Shown here in pieces: positions 36,390 to 48,669 of a stretch of DNA of 64,000 nucleotides. The DNA is from Pseudomonas caricapapayae. Its GTDB lineage: Bacteria > Pseudomonadota > Gammaproteobacteria > Pseudomonadales > Pseudomonadaceae. The stretch lies in contig NZ_LJPW01000042.1 of assembly GCF_001400735.1 (NCBI RefSeq), positions 1 through 64,000 of the forward strand, given 5' to 3'. Under the pieces are notes generated by a model, which was not told the DNA's origin, ran no database searches, and was given only the letters and a program-made list of their open reading frames with translations. The position numbers were made by a program, and so were the translations under genes. The first letter of the stretch is position 1. Each line of letters starts with the position of its first letter.

Positions 36390-36417
36390 AAAACGCCCGG
36401 CTTATGCCGGGCGTTTT
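36390..36417 (+). terminator. Bidirectional terminator between clpA and infA
   Basis: A perfect 12-bp stem AAAACGCCCGGC/GCCGGGCGTTTT with loop TTAT. It closes the forward clpSA transcript and, read on the minus strand, lies just after the infA stop. Confidence 0.9.
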
Positions 36418-36430
36418 CGTCAATGCCTGT

Positions 36431-36649
36431 TTAACGAGCGCGGTAGGTGATGCGCCCTTTGCTCAGGTCATAGGGCGTCAGTTCTACACGCACTTTGTCA
36501 CCGGTCAGAATACGGATGTAATTCTTGCGCATCTTGCCGGAGATATGCGCGGTTACGACGTGCCCGTTTTCCAACTCCACGCGAAACATGGTGTTGGGCA
36601 GGGTGTCGACGACAGTGCCTTCCATTTCGAAGCTGTCTTCTTTCGACAT
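36431..36649 (-). CDS. infA: Translation initiation factor IF-1
   Basis: IF-1 occupies the ribosomal A site during initiation. The 72-residue S1/OB-fold protein is complete, with [36 protein letters not shown] and the closing [12 protein letters not shown]. It lies divergent to nothing, with its own 101-base upstream spacer after bpt on the same strand, and a symmetrical terminator after its stop. The location between clpA and the aminoacyl-protein transferases is conserved from E. coli. Confidence 0.97.
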
Positions 36650-36750
36650 GCAGTAAAGCCCTCGGTATACAAATGAGTGGCCCGGTGCAAGTGGCGCCAG
36701 GCAAAAGCGGCGTGCATTGTGCCCGAAAAAACCAGTTTAAGCCAAGGGGT

Positions 36751-37458
36751 TCAATACAGAGTGACCCATCTTTGATTGGTCAGTAGCTCAATGGGGCGAT
36801 ATTGGGTCTTGTAATTCATCTTTTTGCAGTTCTTGATCCAGTAACCCAGGTACACCGCCTGCAGTTGGAGCCTGGCGGCTTCGGCGATCTGCCACAAAAT
36901 CGCGTAGCGGCCCAGGCTGCGGCGTTCTTCATCGGGTTCATAGAACGTGTAGACCGCAGAAAGGCCATTGGGTAGCAGGTCGGTGACGGCCACGGCCAAC
37001 AGGCGCTGATCGACACGAAACTCGTAAAACCGCGAAAAAGGCAGGTCACGAACCAGAAATGTCGAAAACTGCTCTCGGCTGGGTGGAAACATGTCGCCAT
37101 CAGCGTGTCGTTGTTCTATGTAGCGCTGATAAAGATCGAAATACTCCTCGGTGAAAGCCGGTCTGGCGCTGTGTACCTGAATATCGGTATTCCGTTTCAA
37201 GATGCGTTTTTGCTGTCTGTCGGGTACGAAAAGGTTCACGGGAATGCGCGCGGGTACGCAAGCGCTGCAGTTTTGACAGTGGGGGCGGTAAAGGTGGTCG
37301 CCGCTACGGCGAAAGCCCATGTCCGACAGATCGGCGTAGACCTGCACATCCATCGGCTGGCTGGGGTCCAGGAACAGGGTGGTCGCCTGCTCCTCGGGCA
37401 AGTAACTGCAGGTGTGCGGTTGAGTGGCATAAAACTTCAGCCTCGCCAGCTCTGTCAT
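36751..37458 (-). CDS. bpt: Aspartate/glutamate leucyltransferase Bpt
   Basis: Bpt transfers leucine from Leu-tRNA to proteins beginning with Asp or Glu, making them ClpS substrates. The 235-residue product belongs to the bacterial Ate1-like family, with the N-terminal cysteine motifs TCSYLP and [13 protein letters not shown] and the C-terminal [24 protein letters not shown] block split across about 196-225. It begins 48 bases downstream of aat on the same strand, so they are likely co-transcribed. It is often annotated as arginyltransferase; the leucyl specificity is taken from the family literature. Confidence 0.93.
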   Translation of the reverse strand: MTELARLKFYATQPHTCSYLPEEQATTLFLDPSQPMDVQVYADLSDMGFRRSGDHLYRPHCQNCSACVPARIPVNLFVPDRQQKRILKRNTDIQVHSARPAFTEEYFDLYQRYIEQRHADGDMFPPSREQFSTFLVRDLPFSRFYEFRVDQRLLAVAVTDLLPNGLSAVYTFYEPDEERRSLGRYAILWQIAEAARLQLQAVYLGYWIKNCKKMNYKTQYRPIELLTNQRWVTLY

Positions 37459-37506
37459 GGTTTTCGCCTAATCGTAAATCCCTGACCATGAGTGTATGCC
37501 AGCCTG

Positions 37507-38196
37507 TCAAACTCGCCTAGATGACCAGTCGGCATCGGTCGGCTGATCCAGATGGCGGCGCAGATAATCGGCAAAAGCCTGTCGAGAAATGGAGCGCGCG
37601 CCGAAGCTGCTGAGGTGTTGGGTCGGCATCTGGCAATCGATCAGCACAAAGCCCCATTCGGTCAGGTAATTTACCAGTGTGGCGAATCCGACTTTGGATG
37701 CGTTGTCCGCATGACTGAACATCGATTCTCCGAAGAATAGCCGTCCCATCGCCAGACCATACAGTCCGCCGACCAGCTCATCCTGATCCCATACCTCGAC
37801 ACTGTGCGCGTGGCCGCGCCGGTGCAGCTCAAGGTAGGCATCCTGCATCGAACCGGTAATCCAGGTTTCATTGGCGTAGCTGCGAGGCGCGGCGCAGGCC
37901 TTGATCACGCTGGCGAAATCCTCGTCGAAGGTCACGCGATAGCGAGACTGACGCAGCATTTTGCCGAGGCTGCGCGATACATGCAGCTCTTCGGGAAAGA
38001 GCACCGTACGTGGATCGGGAGACCACCAGAGAATCGGCTGACCTTCCTGAAACCATGGAAAGCAGCCGTGCCGGTAGGCGTTTATCAGGCGATCCGCCGA
38101 CAGGTCTCCGCCCGCGGCAAGTAAGCCGTTGGGCTCACGAAGAGCTTTTTCCAGTGGCGGGAAATCTAGGCTGTTGCGGTTCAACCAGGTCAGCAT
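37507..38196 (-). CDS. aat: Leucyl/phenylalanyl-tRNA-protein transferase Aat
   Basis: Aat adds Leu or Phe to proteins starting with Lys or Arg, the other tier of the N-degron pathway. The 229-residue product has the family blocks [41 protein letters not shown] and [20 protein letters not shown] with [10 protein letters not shown] start at ATG 38196 ([12 protein letters not shown]); the frame extends 24 codons upstream with no family match. It lies just upstream of bpt. Confidence 0.94.
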   Translation of the reverse strand: MLTWLNRNSLDFPPLEKALREPNGLLAAGGDLSADRLINAYRHGCFPWFQEGQPILWWSPDPRTVLFPEELHVSRSLGKMLRQSRYRVTFDEDFASVIKACAAPRSYANETWITGSMQDAYLELHRRGHAHSVEVWDQDELVGGLYGLAMGRLFFGESMFSHADNASKVGFATLVNYLTEWGFVLIDCQMPTQHLSSFGARSISRQAFADYLRRHLDQPTDADWSSRRV

Positions 38197-38666
38197 GGCA
38201 TCACAACTTTGCAGAAGGGGAGGGCGCACCTGCCTGTGAGTGCAACTCTGTGCAGCAGGCGTGGTCACAAGCGGTTGTCATTATGGCGCGTACCTGGCAC
38301 ATGCGGTAGGGCACGGATGCAGGAGTGAGGAGGGAGCCGTTATGAGGCTATGGGCGGTTGATAGAAACACATCATAAGCCTTTGTCACAAAACGGAATGC
38401 GTGCTCAAATTGGACATCGTCAGCGAACATTAAAGCCTGTGTCGGGCTGCAGAACTGTCTGAAGTCGGTCTGACGCGTTTTCGTACAGACCCAGGTGCCT
38501 GTAAAGCCGTACAATGCCTGCTTTGGGCGTTATCATTCAAGCGTCTGCCGAACGGGCTTTGCGGTGTCTGCCACCCCTGTCCATACGGGAGCAGTCAGCG
38601 CCGTCCGACAGCCGTTTCTGGTCAATCAACGAGATGTTCGCGCTACAGCGCAGGAAATAAAGCGTT
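38197..38666. other. Gene-free region between aat and ftsK
   Basis: There is no supported gene in 470 bases. A weak sigma-70-like pair for ftsK is seen as TTGTCA (38382-38387) and TCAAAT (38405-38410), 17 bases apart. PAO1 carries trxB1 in this place, as I recall, so the gene may have been lost or moved here. Confidence 0.45.
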
Positions 38667-41072
38667 TTGAAGAAATCCACCCCAGCACCCAGCGCTGTTC
38701 CGCTTTGGCGGCAGCAATTGCACTACCGGCTCAAGGAAGGGGCCCTGATCGCCTTTGGCGCCCTGTGCCTGTACCTGATGATGGCATTGTTGACCTACGA
38801 TCAGAGCGATCCCGGCTGGAGCCACACCAGCAGCAATGCCGCGCAAGTGCAGAACGCGGCAGGCCGTGCCGGTGCATTCTGCGCCGATATCCTGTTCATG
38901 ATTCTGGGTTATTTTGCCTATATCTTCCCGTTGTTGCTGGCGATCAAGGCCTGGCAGGTCTTTCGTCATCGTCATGAACCGTGGCAGTGGAGCGGCTGGC
39001 TTTTCTCCTGGCGTCTGATCGGTCTTGTGTTCCTGATACTGGCAGGTGCAGCGCTGGCGCATATTCATTTTCATTTTTCGGCCGGCTTCCCGGGTTCCGC
39101 GGGCGGTGTGCTTGGCGAAGTGCTGGGTGATCTGGCCAAAAAGGCCCTGAATATCCAGGGCAGCACGTTGCTGTTCATAGCCTTGTTTCTGTTCGGCCTG
39201 ACCGTGTTTACGGATCTGTCGTGGTTCAAGGTGATGGACGTCACCGGCAAGATCACTCTGGATCTGTTCGAACTGTTTCAGGGGGCGGCGAACCGCTGGT
39301 GGACCGCCCGTGCCGAGCGCAAGCAGATGGTTGCGCAACTGCGCGAAGTCGACATGCGCGTCAATGATGTGGTCGCGCCTGTTGCTCCCGACCGTCGCGA
39401 ACAGGCCAAGGCCAGAGAGCGTCTGATGGAGCGTGAAGCGTCGCTCGGCAAGCACATGGCCGAGCGCGAAAAACACGTACCGGCCGTAATCGCACCAGCC
39501 CCGTCAAAGCCAGCGGAGCCGAGCAAGCGTGTCCTGAAAGAAAAACAGGCTCCGCTGTTCGTCGACAGCGCAGTGGAGGGCACCTTGCCACCGATCTCCA
39601 TTCTCGACCCGGCAGAAAAGAAGCAGCTCAATTACTCGCCTGAGTCCTTGGCGGCGGTCGGTCATCTGCTGGAAATCAAGCTCAAGGAGTTTGGTGTCGA
39701 GGTCTCGGTAGACTCGATTCATCCCGGTCCGGTCATTACCCGTTACGAGATTCAGCCGGCGGCTGGCGTCAAGGTCAGTCGCATTGCCAACCTCGCCAAG
39801 GACCTTGCGCGTTCACTTGCGGTCACCAGCGTGCGCGTGGTCGAGGTCATCCCGGGCAAGACCACGGTCGGTATCGAGATCCCCAACGAAGACCGCCAGA
39901 TCGTGCGCTTCTCCGAAGTGCTGTCGACCCCCGAGTACGATAACGCCAAGTCGCCTGTCACGTTGGCGCTGGGGCATGACATCGGTGGCAAGCCGGTGAT
40001 TACCGATCTGGCCAAGATGCCGCACTTGCTGGTGGCCGGTACGACCGGTTCCGGTAAGTCGGTGGGTGTGAACGCCATGATCCTGTCGATCCTGTTCAAG
40101 TCCGGCCCGGAAGACGCCAAGCTGATCATGATCGACCCGAAAATGCTTGAGCTGTCCATCTATGAAGGCATTCCGCACTTGCTGTGTCCGGTTGTAACCG
40201 ACATGAAGGACGCTGCCAACGCCTTGCGCTGGAGCGTTGCCGAGATGGAGCGCCGTTACAAACTGATGGCGAAGATGGGCGTGCGTAACCTGTCCGGCTT
40301 CAACCAGAAGGTCAAGGAAGCCCAGGATGCCGGTGAGCCGCTGGCCGATCCGCTGTACAAGCGTGAAAGCATCCACGACGAAGCGCCGCTGCTGAGCAAG
40401 CTGCCAACCATCGTGGTGGTGGTGGACGAATTCGCCGACATGATGATGATCGTCGGCAAGAAGGTCGAAGAGCTGATCGCCCGTATCGCCCAGAAGGCTC
40501 GTGCTGCCGGGATCCACCTGATCCTCGCGACCCAGCGTCCTTCGGTGGATGTGATTACCGGTCTGATCAAGGCCAACATCCCCACGCGCATGGCGTTTCA
40601 GGTGTCGAGCAAGATCGATTCCCGGACCATCATCGATCAGGGCGGTGCCGAACAACTGCTGGGCCATGGTGACATGCTGTACATGCCGCCGGGCACCAGC
40701 CTGCTGATTCGCGTGCACGGCGCGTTCGTTTCCGACGAAGAGGTGCATCGTGTAGTCGAAGCCTGGAAACTGCGCGGCTCTCCTGACTACAACGACGACA
40801 TTCTCGCCGGTGTGGAAGAGCCCGGTAGCGGTTTCGACGGCGGTGGCGGTGAAGGCAGTGAAGACAGCGAAAGCGACGCGCTTTACGATGAGGCCGTCAA
40901 GTTCGTACTCGAAAGCCGTCGTGCATCGATCTCTGCGGTGCAGCGCAAGCTGAAGATCGGCTACAACCGCGCAGCGCGCATGATCGAAGCGATGGAAATG
41001 GCCGGTGTCGTAACCTCCATGAATACCAACGGATCGCGTGAAGTCCTGGCTCCAGGGCCGGTGCGCGACTGA
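38667..41072 (+). CDS. ftsK: DNA translocase FtsK
   Basis: FtsK anchors at the division septum and pumps DNA to align dif sites for XerCD. The 801-residue protein has four membrane helices (about 24-43, 70-94, 113-133, 166-184), a charged linker of medium length, a RecA-like motor with Walker A GTTGSGKS (458-465) and Walker [10 protein letters not shown], and the C-terminal winged-helix gamma domain (about 735-801) that reads KOPS. It starts with TTG at 38667 after AGGAAA nine bases upstream; the protein begins MKKSTPAP as in relatives. It heads the ftsK-cysG run. Confidence 0.96.
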   Translation: MKKSTPAPSAVPLWRQQLHYRLKEGALIAFGALCLYLMMALLTYDQSDPGWSHTSSNAAQVQNAAGRAGAFCADILFMILGYFAYIFPLLLAIKAWQVFRHRHEPWQWSGWLFSWRLIGLVFLILAGAALAHIHFHFSAGFPGSAGGVLGEVLGDLAKKALNIQGSTLLFIALFLFGLTVFTDLSWFKVMDVTGKITLDLFELFQGAANRWWTARAERKQMVAQLREVDMRVNDVVAPVAPDRREQAKARERLMEREASLGKHMAEREKHVPAVIAPAPSKPAEPSKRVLKEKQAPLFVDSAVEGTLPPISILDPAEKKQLNYSPESLAAVGHLLEIKLKEFGVEVSVDSIHPGPVITRYEIQPAAGVKVSRIANLAKDLARSLAVTSVRVVEVIPGKTTVGIEIPNEDRQIVRFSEVLSTPEYDNAKSPVTLALGHDIGGKPVITDLAKMPHLLVAGTTGSGKSVGVNAMILSILFKSGPEDAKLIMIDPKMLELSIYEGIPHLLCPVVTDMKDAANALRWSVAEMERRYKLMAKMGVRNLSGFNQKVKEAQDAGEPLADPLYKRESIHDEAPLLSKLPTIVVVVDEFADMMMIVGKKVEELIARIAQKARAAGIHLILATQRPSVDVITGLIKANIPTRMAFQVSSKIDSRTIIDQGGAEQLLGHGDMLYMPPGTSLLIRVHGAFVSDEEVHRVVEAWKLRGSPDYNDDILAGVEEPGSGFDGGGGEGSEDSESDALYDEAVKFVLESRRASISAVQRKLKIGYNRAARMIEAMEMAGVVTSMNTNGSREVLAPGPVRD

Positions 41073-41148
41073 TTTTTATCACCCCGAACTGCGGCGGCAG
41101 CGTGCCAGGTACGCTGTCGCATCATCATCGACTTCAAAGAGGAATCCC

Positions 41149-41772
41149 ATGCGTCTTATCCGCATGCTGTTGGCCACCGCACTGACCTTCTCCGTGATGT
41201 CCGCCCATGCCGACAGCAAGGACGTGGCACGTCTGACCCAGTTGCTGGAGAAATCCCAGACTCTGACCGCACGTTTCTCGCAACTGACACTGGACGGTGG
41301 CGGTACCCAACTGCAGGAGACTACAGGCGAAATGGCCTTGCAGCGCCCAGGCCTGTTCAACTGGCACACTGATGCGCCTCAGGAGCAGTTGATGGTCTCC
41401 GACGGCAAGAAAGTGTCGTTGTGGGACCCTGATCTTGAGCAGGTCACGATCAAAAAGCTCGATCAGCGCCTGACCCAGACCCCGGCCTTGCTGCTGTCCG
41501 GTGATGTGTCGAAAATCAGCGAAAGCTTCGATATCACCGCGAAGGAAGCAGGCGGCGTGATCGACTTCGTGCTCAAACCCAAGACCAGAGACACGCTGTT
41601 CGACAGCCTGCGTCTGTCGTTTCGCAACGGCATCATCAATGACATGCAACTAATCGACAGCGTGGGTCAGCGCACCAATATTCTGTTCACCGGCGTCAAG
41701 GCCAACGAGCCGATTGCGGCCAGCAAGTTTCAGTTCCAGATTCCCAAGGGCGCTGATGTCATTCAAGAGTAA
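41149..41772 (+). CDS. lolA: Outer-membrane lipoprotein carrier protein LolA
   Basis: LolA shuttles lipoproteins through the periplasm from LolCDE to LolB. The 207-residue product has a signal peptide (1-21, cleavage after AHA) and the open beta-barrel motifs [29 protein letters not shown] and [18 protein letters not shown] start at ATG 41149 with AAAGAGG eight bases upstream; a longer frame from 41038 overlaps ftsK and lacks a signal peptide. It is 76 bases after ftsK and 18 before rarA. Confidence 0.95.
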   Translation: MRLIRMLLATALTFSVMSAHADSKDVARLTQLLEKSQTLTARFSQLTLDGGGTQLQETTGEMALQRPGLFNWHTDAPQEQLMVSDGKKVSLWDPDLEQVTIKKLDQRLTQTPALLLSGDVSKISESFDITAKEAGGVIDFVLKPKTRDTLFDSLRLSFRNGIINDMQLIDSVGQRTNILFTGVKANEPIAASKFQFQIPKGADVIQE

Positions 41773-41790
41773 GAGGGCCAATTCCTGATC

Positions 41791-43112
41791 ATGGATCTGT
41801 TCAGCCGCGAACCGATAGCTCAGCCTCTGGCTGCACGTTTGCGTGCTACCAATCTGGACGAGTACGTCGGTCAGGAGCACGTGCTAGCGCACGGTAAGCC
41901 ACTGCGTGAGGCGCTGGAGCAAGGCGCGCTGCACTCGATGATTTTCTGGGGGCCGCCGGGTGTGGGGAAAACCACGCTGGCAAGGCTCCTCGCCAAGGTG
42001 TCGGATGCGCATTTCGAGACTGTTTCCGCCGTTCTGGCGGGGGTCAAGGAAATCCGTCAGGCAGTGGAAGTCGCCAAACAGCAGGCCGGGCAATATGGCA
42101 AACGCACGATTCTGTTCGTCGACGAAGTGCACCGTTTCAACAAGTCGCAACAGGATGCGTTCCTGCCTTACGTCGAAGATGGCACGCTGATTTTTATCGG
42201 CGCTACTACCGAAAACCCTTCGTTCGAACTCAATAATGCCTTGTTGTCCCGGGCCCGCGTCTATGTGCTGAAAAGCCTCGACGAAGCGGCGCTGCGCAAG
42301 CTGGTCAATCGTGCTCTTACCGAAGAGCGTGGGTTAGGCAGACGGCAGCTGACCCTGAGCGACGAGGGTTTTACGATTCTCATGGCCGCTGCCGATGGGG
42401 ATGGCCGGCGCATGCTCAATCTGCTGGAGAATGCTTCCGATCTGGCCGAAGATGGCAGCGAGATCGATGTCGAGCTTCTGCAGAGCCTGCTTGGCGACAG
42501 TCGACGCCGCTTCGACAAGGGCGGCGAGGCTTTTTACGACCAGATATCGGCTTTGCACAAATCAATTCGCGGGTCTGACCCGAATGCAGCGCTGTACTGG
42601 TTTGCGCGCATGATCGACGGTGGCTGCGACCCGCTGTATCTGGCGCGGCGCGTAGTGCGTATGGCCAGCGAAGATATCGGCAACGCCGATCCTCGTGCGC
42701 TGCCATTGTGCATGTCAGCCTGGGACGTGCAGGAGCGGCTTGGTAGTCCTGAGGGCGAACTGGCGGTGGCACAGGCCATCGTTTATCTGGCCTGTGCCCC
42801 GAAAAGCAACGCGGTCTACATGGCGTTCAAGGCGGCGATGCGTGAAGCCGGTGAGCATGGTTCGCTTGAGGTTCCGCTGCACTTGCGCAATGCGCCCACC
42901 AAGTTGATGAAACAGCTCGGTTACGGTGAAGAATACCGCTACGCCCATGATGAGCCAGAAGCTTATGCGGCTGGCGAAGACTACTTTCCGGACGAGCTGG
43001 AACCGCGGCAGTATTATCAGCCTGTGCCGCGCGGTCTGGAGCTTAAGATCGGCGAGAAGCTCAGGCACCTGGGTGCATTGGACGACGCCAGCCCTCGCAA
43101 GCGGAGAAAGTG

Positions 43113-43113
<1 letters not shown>
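41791..43113 (+). CDS. rarA: Replication-associated recombination protein RarA (MgsA)
   Basis: RarA is a clamp-loader-like AAA+ ATPase acting at stalled forks. The 440-residue product has an N-terminal [18 protein letters not shown] segment, Walker [10 protein letters not shown] (about 51-59), Walker [11 protein letters not shown], sensor 1 [10 protein letters not shown], and the C-terminal tetramerisation region ending [10 protein letters not shown]. Its stop overlaps the crcB start (TGATG). Gene order ftsK-lolA-rarA is conserved in gamma-proteobacteria. Confidence 0.96.
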
Positions 43114-44784
<1,671 letters not shown>

Positions 44785-46179
44785 ATGGAATTTCTGCCGC
44801 TGTTCCATAACCTGCGTGGCAGCCGGGTGCTGGTGGTCGGCGGTGGTGAAATTGCCCTGCGCAAATCACGCCTGATTGCCGATGCCGGCGCAGTGTTGCG
44901 CGTGGTTGCACCGGAAATAGAAACTCAGTTGCGTGAGCTGGTCGTACACAGCGGCGGAGAGTTGATTCTGCGCGGCTACAATGAAAGCGATCTTGACGGT
45001 TGCGTGCTGATTATCGCTGCAACGGATGACGAGCCGCTCAATGCTCAGGTTTCCCATGACGCCCGGTTGCGTTGCGTTCCGGTCAATGTCGTGGACGCCC
45101 CGGCGTTGTGTACGGTTATCTTCCCGGCCATCGTCGACCGCTCGCCACTGGTGATTGCCGTGTCCAGTGGCGGGGATGCGCCAGTGCTGGCGCGTTTGAT
45201 CCGCGCCAAGCTCGAGACCTGGATCCCCTCCACCTACGGGCAGCTCGCCGGGCTGGCCGCGCGGTTTCGCAATCAGGTCAAGGGTCTGTTTCCGAATGTG
45301 CAGCAACGCCGGGCATTCTGGGAGGATGTTTTTCAGGGTGCCATTGCCGACCGCCAACTGGCCGGGCAGGGGGCCGAGGCCGAGCGTCTGCTGATCGCCA
45401 AGATCGCCGGCGAGCCGCCACCGGAGACCGGTGAGGTGTATCTGGTCGGTGCCGGCCCGGGTGATCCTGATCTGCTGACCTTCCGAGCCTTGCGTCTGAT
45501 GCAGCAAGCGGATGTGGTGCTGTATGACCGCCTTGTCGCGCCGACGATTCTTGACCTGTGCCGTCGTGATGCCGAGCGTGTCTACGTTGGCAAGCGCCGT
45601 GCCGAGCACGCGGTTCCGCAGGAGCAGATCAACCAGCAACTGGTTGCACTGGCCAGACAAGGCAAGCGGGTGGTGCGCCTCAAAGGCGGCGATCCGTTTA
45701 TCTTCGGCCGTGGCGGCGAGGAAATCGAAGAGCTGGCGGCGCACGGTATTCCGTTTCAAGTGGTCCCTGGCATTACCGCCGCCAGCGGTTGTGCAGCGTA
45801 TGCGGGTATACCGCTGACGCATCGTGATCATGCGCAATCCGTGCGTTTTATCACCGGTCACTTGAAAGATGGCACCACAGACTTGCCGTGGTCCGATCTG
45901 GTAGCACCCGCCCAGACGCTGGTGTTCTACATGGGGCTGATCGGTTTGCCGGTCATCTGTGAAGAGTTGATCAGGCATGGTCGCTCTGCTGATACGCCGG
46001 CCGCACTGGTCCAGCAGGGCACCACGGTCAATCAGCGTGTGTTCACGGGCACCCTGGCCAATCTGCCGCAACTGGTCGCCGAGCATGAGGTGCACGCGCC
46101 GACGCTGGTGATCATTGGCGAAGTGGTCAAATTGCGTGAGAAGCTGGCGTGGTTCGAAGGAGCTCAGGCGACTGTCTGA
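44785..46179 (+). CDS. cysG: Siroheme synthase CysG (trifunctional)
   Basis: CysG makes siroheme for sulfite and nitrite reductases. The 464-residue product has the N-terminal NAD-dependent dehydrogenase/ferrochelatase ([17 protein letters not shown] at 15-31) and a C-terminal SAM-dependent uroporphyrinogen III methyltransferase beginning GAGPGDPD (222-229), with [13 protein letters not shown] and [12 protein letters not shown]. The ATG follows the serS stop with no gap. Fusion length and domains match the enterobacterial type. Confidence 0.97.
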   Translation: MEFLPLFHNLRGSRVLVVGGGEIALRKSRLIADAGAVLRVVAPEIETQLRELVVHSGGELILRGYNESDLDGCVLIIAATDDEPLNAQVSHDARLRCVPVNVVDAPALCTVIFPAIVDRSPLVIAVSSGGDAPVLARLIRAKLETWIPSTYGQLAGLAARFRNQVKGLFPNVQQRRAFWEDVFQGAIADRQLAGQGAEAERLLIAKIAGEPPPETGEVYLVGAGPGDPDLLTFRALRLMQQADVVLYDRLVAPTILDLCRRDAERVYVGKRRAEHAVPQEQINQQLVALARQGKRVVRLKGGDPFIFGRGGEEIEELAAHGIPFQVVPGITAASGCAAYAGIPLTHRDHAQSVRFITGHLKDGTTDLPWSDLVAPAQTLVFYMGLIGLPVICEELIRHGRSADTPAALVQQGTTVNQRVFTGTLANLPQLVAEHEVHAPTLVIIGEVVKLREKLAWFEGAQATV

Positions 46180-46186
46180 AGCCTGT

Positions 46187-46221
46187 GACGGATAGCCCGC
46201 TCGGGCCATCCGTCCTTCTTT
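46187..46221 (+). terminator. Probable terminator of the ftsK-cysG run
   Basis: GACGGAT (46187-46193) pairs with ATCCGTC (46208-46214), with an inner GCCC/GGGC pairing and one mismatch, followed by CTTCTTTC. It starts seven bases after the cysG stop. The T tract is weak in both directions. Confidence 0.6.
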
Positions 46222-46228
46222 CAATGCA

Positions 46229-47227
46229 TCAATGTCTCCAGACACCCTCACCGGACAGCCGCTCACGGTCGTGGTCCGCCTGCAGATCAAGCGCTGGTCC
46301 CTTCGGTATGATGCCAGTCGGGTTGATGGTGCGATGGCTTGCGTAGTAATGACCCTTGATGTGCTCGAAGTTCACGGTTTCTGCGAGGCTTGGCCATTGG
46401 TACAGCTCGCGTAGCCAGTTGCTGAGGTTCGGGTAGTCGGCAATGCGCCGCAGGTTGCATTTGAAGTGGCTGTAATACACCGCATCGAAGCGCACGATGG
46501 TAGTGAACAGACGTATGTCGGCTTCGGTCAGATATTTGCCCGTCAGGTAGCGCTTTTCGCCCAGCAGGTTTTCCAGCAGGTCCAGTTCGGCGAACACATC
46601 ATTGAACGCTTCTTCGTACGCCCCCTGCGAGGTGGCGAAACCGGCCCTGTACACACCGTTGTTGACGTTCGGGTAGATCTGCTCGTTCAGCTCGTCAATG
46701 CTCGCTTGCAGCGCTTGCGGATAAAAGTCCAGCGTGTTCCCGTTCAGCTCGTCGAATGCGGAATTGAACATGCGGATGATGTCCGCAGACTCGTTGCTGA
46801 CGATGCATTGCTGCTGTTTGTCCCACAGCACCGGAACGGTGACACGGCCAGTGTATTGGGGATCATCCGCCGTGTAGCGCTGGTGGAAGAACTGGAAGTC
46901 ATCCAGCGCATCACCACTGGAGCCTTTCTGCTGATCGAACGTCCAGCCATTTTCCAGCATCAGCCAACTGACCACCGAAACATCGATCAAGCCTTCCAGC
47001 CCTTTGAGCTTGCGCATAATGAGGGTGCGATGCGCCCACGGGCATGCCAGAGAGACATACAGGTGGTAGCGCCCCGCCTGAGCAGCAAAGCCGCCTTTAC
47101 CGGACGGTCCCGGTTGCCCATCGACCGTTACCCAGTTGCGTCGCTGGGCCTGCTCGCGCTGAAAGGCACCGTCTTTGCTGCTTTCGTACCACTGGTCTTG
47201 CCAGTGTCCTTCGACCAGAAGGCCCAT
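46229..47227 (-). CDS. yqjG: Glutathionyl-hydroquinone reductase (YqjG/PcpF family)
   Basis: These xi-class glutathione transferases reduce glutathionyl-hydroquinones. The 332-residue product has the nucleophilic Cys in LACPWAHRTL (about residue 62), the thioredoxin-like N domain and an all-helical C domain with FNSAFDEL, YRAGFATSQGAYEEAF and DIRLFTTIVRFDAVY. I chose ATG 47227, six bases after GGAG, over the TTG at 47239. It follows ybiB on the same strand after 108 bases. Confidence 0.93.
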   Translation of the reverse strand: MGLLVEGHWQDQWYESSKDGAFQREQAQRRNWVTVDGQPGPSGKGGFAAQAGRYHLYVSLACPWAHRTLIMRKLKGLEGLIDVSVVSWLMLENGWTFDQQKGSSGDALDDFQFFHQRYTADDPQYTGRVTVPVLWDKQQQCIVSNESADIIRMFNSAFDELNGNTLDFYPQALQASIDELNEQIYPNVNNGVYRAGFATSQGAYEEAFNDVFAELDLLENLLGEKRYLTGKYLTEADIRLFTTIVRFDAVYYSHFKCNLRRIADYPNLSNWLRELYQWPSLAETVNFEHIKGHYYASHRTINPTGIIPKGPALDLQADHDRERLSGEGVWRH

Positions 47228-47335
47228 GTCTGACTCCAATATCCAGGTTATAGGGTTTGGAGGTCAGTCCGGGCGCATCGGTTCGACCGAAAAAGCACAA
47301 GAATGTGGTTGCTGGTCATCGCCACAGCCGATAGA

Positions 47336-48337
47336 TCAGACGCTTTTGTCGCGGCGATCCCAGAACACTCGGGCTTGCTCAAAAGCCTCCTCGCGAGCGA
47401 CACCCAGACCGCGCAGGGCAAGCGCTATCGTCGATATCAATGCCAGTTGCGGGTAACTGTCTTCGATTTCTCCACGCCACAAGGCCAGTAGTTGCTGCGG
47501 GTCGAGCGTCGCTGGTTTTACATGACGGCGCGGCGAAAGCGCTGGCCATTCCTCGTCCCAGGGCTGGCCGCCAGTGGTGCCGTACAAATGGCTGATGGTG
47601 TCGGGGTTGATCTCGATTTCGCCGCCATCACCCTTGACCACAATGGCAGTGTCGCCCAGCAGGCTGCTGGCATCGCGATGCACGCTCTGGTAGCCCGGAT
47701 GAAAGATGCTTTGCAGGCCGCAGCGGGCCTGCAGCGGGTTGAGGATGCGTGCCAGTGAATGAATGGGCGAGCGCAGGCCCAGCGTATTGCGCAGATCGAT
47801 CATGCGTTGCAGCTGCGGGGCCCAGTCGGCCAGCGGAATAAACGCCAGATTGTCTTGCTCGAGCGAGGTGGCCACGGCTGACCAGTTGCGGCACAGAGGA
47901 ATCTTCAGCAGGCCGAGCAGTTGTTCGGTGTACAGGCGTCCTGCCGTATGAGCGCCGCCGCCATGCAGAAGGACCTTCACGCCGTTTTGCGCAAGACACC
48001 TGGCCGCCAGCAAGTACCACGGCAGGTGACGCTTTTTGCCAGCATAGGTTGGCCAGTCGATATCGACCTGCATGGCGGGAGCGCTCAGGCGTTCGCGTAC
48101 CGCTTCGGTAAACCCCGCCAGTTCCTCCGGGCTTTCTTCCTTGTGGCGCAAAAGCATCAGAAAAGCCCCGAGCTGAGTGTCCTCGACTTTTTCATCGAGC
48201 AACATGCCCATGGCTTCTCGCGCTTCTTCGCGAGTCAGGTTGCGCGCACCGCGTTTGCCTTTGCCCAGAATGCGCACAAACGTCGCAAAGGGATGCTCTT
48301 CAGGTGTCTCGGTAACAAGCTCAGCGTAATCATTCAT
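47336..48337 (-). CDS. ybiB: TrpD-like glycosyltransferase-fold protein YbiB
   Basis: A 333-residue protein of the anthranilate phosphoribosyltransferase-like (TrpD2/YbiB) family. It has the helical N domain (AREAMGMLLDEKVEDTQLGAFLMLLR) and an alpha/beta domain with the degenerate phosphoribosyl loop GGGAHTAGRLYTEQLL. TrpD2 proteins bind nucleic acid and lack clear transferase activity, according to work on E. coli YbiB. The start overlaps the tusE stop (ATGA), so in this genome it is coupled to the sulfur relay genes, suggesting a link to tRNA modification (inference). Confidence 0.85.
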   Translation of the reverse strand: MNDYAELVTETPEEHPFATFVRILGKGKRGARNLTREEAREAMGMLLDEKVEDTQLGAFLMLLRHKEESPEELAGFTEAVRERLSAPAMQVDIDWPTYAGKKRHLPWYLLAARCLAQNGVKVLLHGGGAHTAGRLYTEQLLGLLKIPLCRNWSAVATSLEQDNLAFIPLADWAPQLQRMIDLRNTLGLRSPIHSLARILNPLQARCGLQSIFHPGYQSVHRDASSLLGDTAIVVKGDGGEIEINPDTISHLYGTTGGQPWDEEWPALSPRRHVKPATLDPQQLLALWRGEIEDSYPQLALISTIALALRGLGVAREEAFEQARVFWDRRDKSV

Positions 48338-48669
48338 ATGCAATTGGTCGGCTTTGGCAGGCCCGCCAGTCTGGCGGCGAGTTTGGCGGGAGTACCGTTG
48401 AACAGGCGGTTGAGGTGCAGGCTGTTGCCCTTTTCCGTGCCCAGCTTCAGCGCGGTGTATTTGATCAGTGGCCGCGTGGCTGGCGAGAGCTGGAATTCGG
48501 CGTAGAACTCCCTCAGCAACTGAAGGATTTCAATGTGCTCGGCACCCAGGGCGATACCTTCCTCGGCGGACAGAGCGCGAGCGACGTCCAGCGACCAGTC
48601 TTCCAGGTCTTTCAGAAAGCCATCCTTGTCCAGTTCGATGCTGCGCCCGTCAATCGTCAACTGTTTCAT
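48334..48669 (-). CDS. tusE: Sulfur relay protein TusE (DsrC family)
   Basis: TusE accepts persulfide from TusBCD and passes it to MnmA. The 111-residue product has the DsrC/TusE core DKDGFLKDLEDWSLDVARALS, HIEILQLLREFYAEFQLSPATRPLIKY in two blocks, and the essential cysteine in the penultimate position (C110, PTNCI). It overlaps tusB at its start and ybiB at its stop, both by four bases. Confidence 0.95.
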   Translation of the reverse strand: MKQLTIDGRSIELDKDGFLKDLEDWSLDVARALSAEEGIALGAEHIEILQLLREFYAEFQLSPATRPLIKYTALKLGTEKGNSLHLNRLFNGTPAKLAARLAGLPKPTNCI

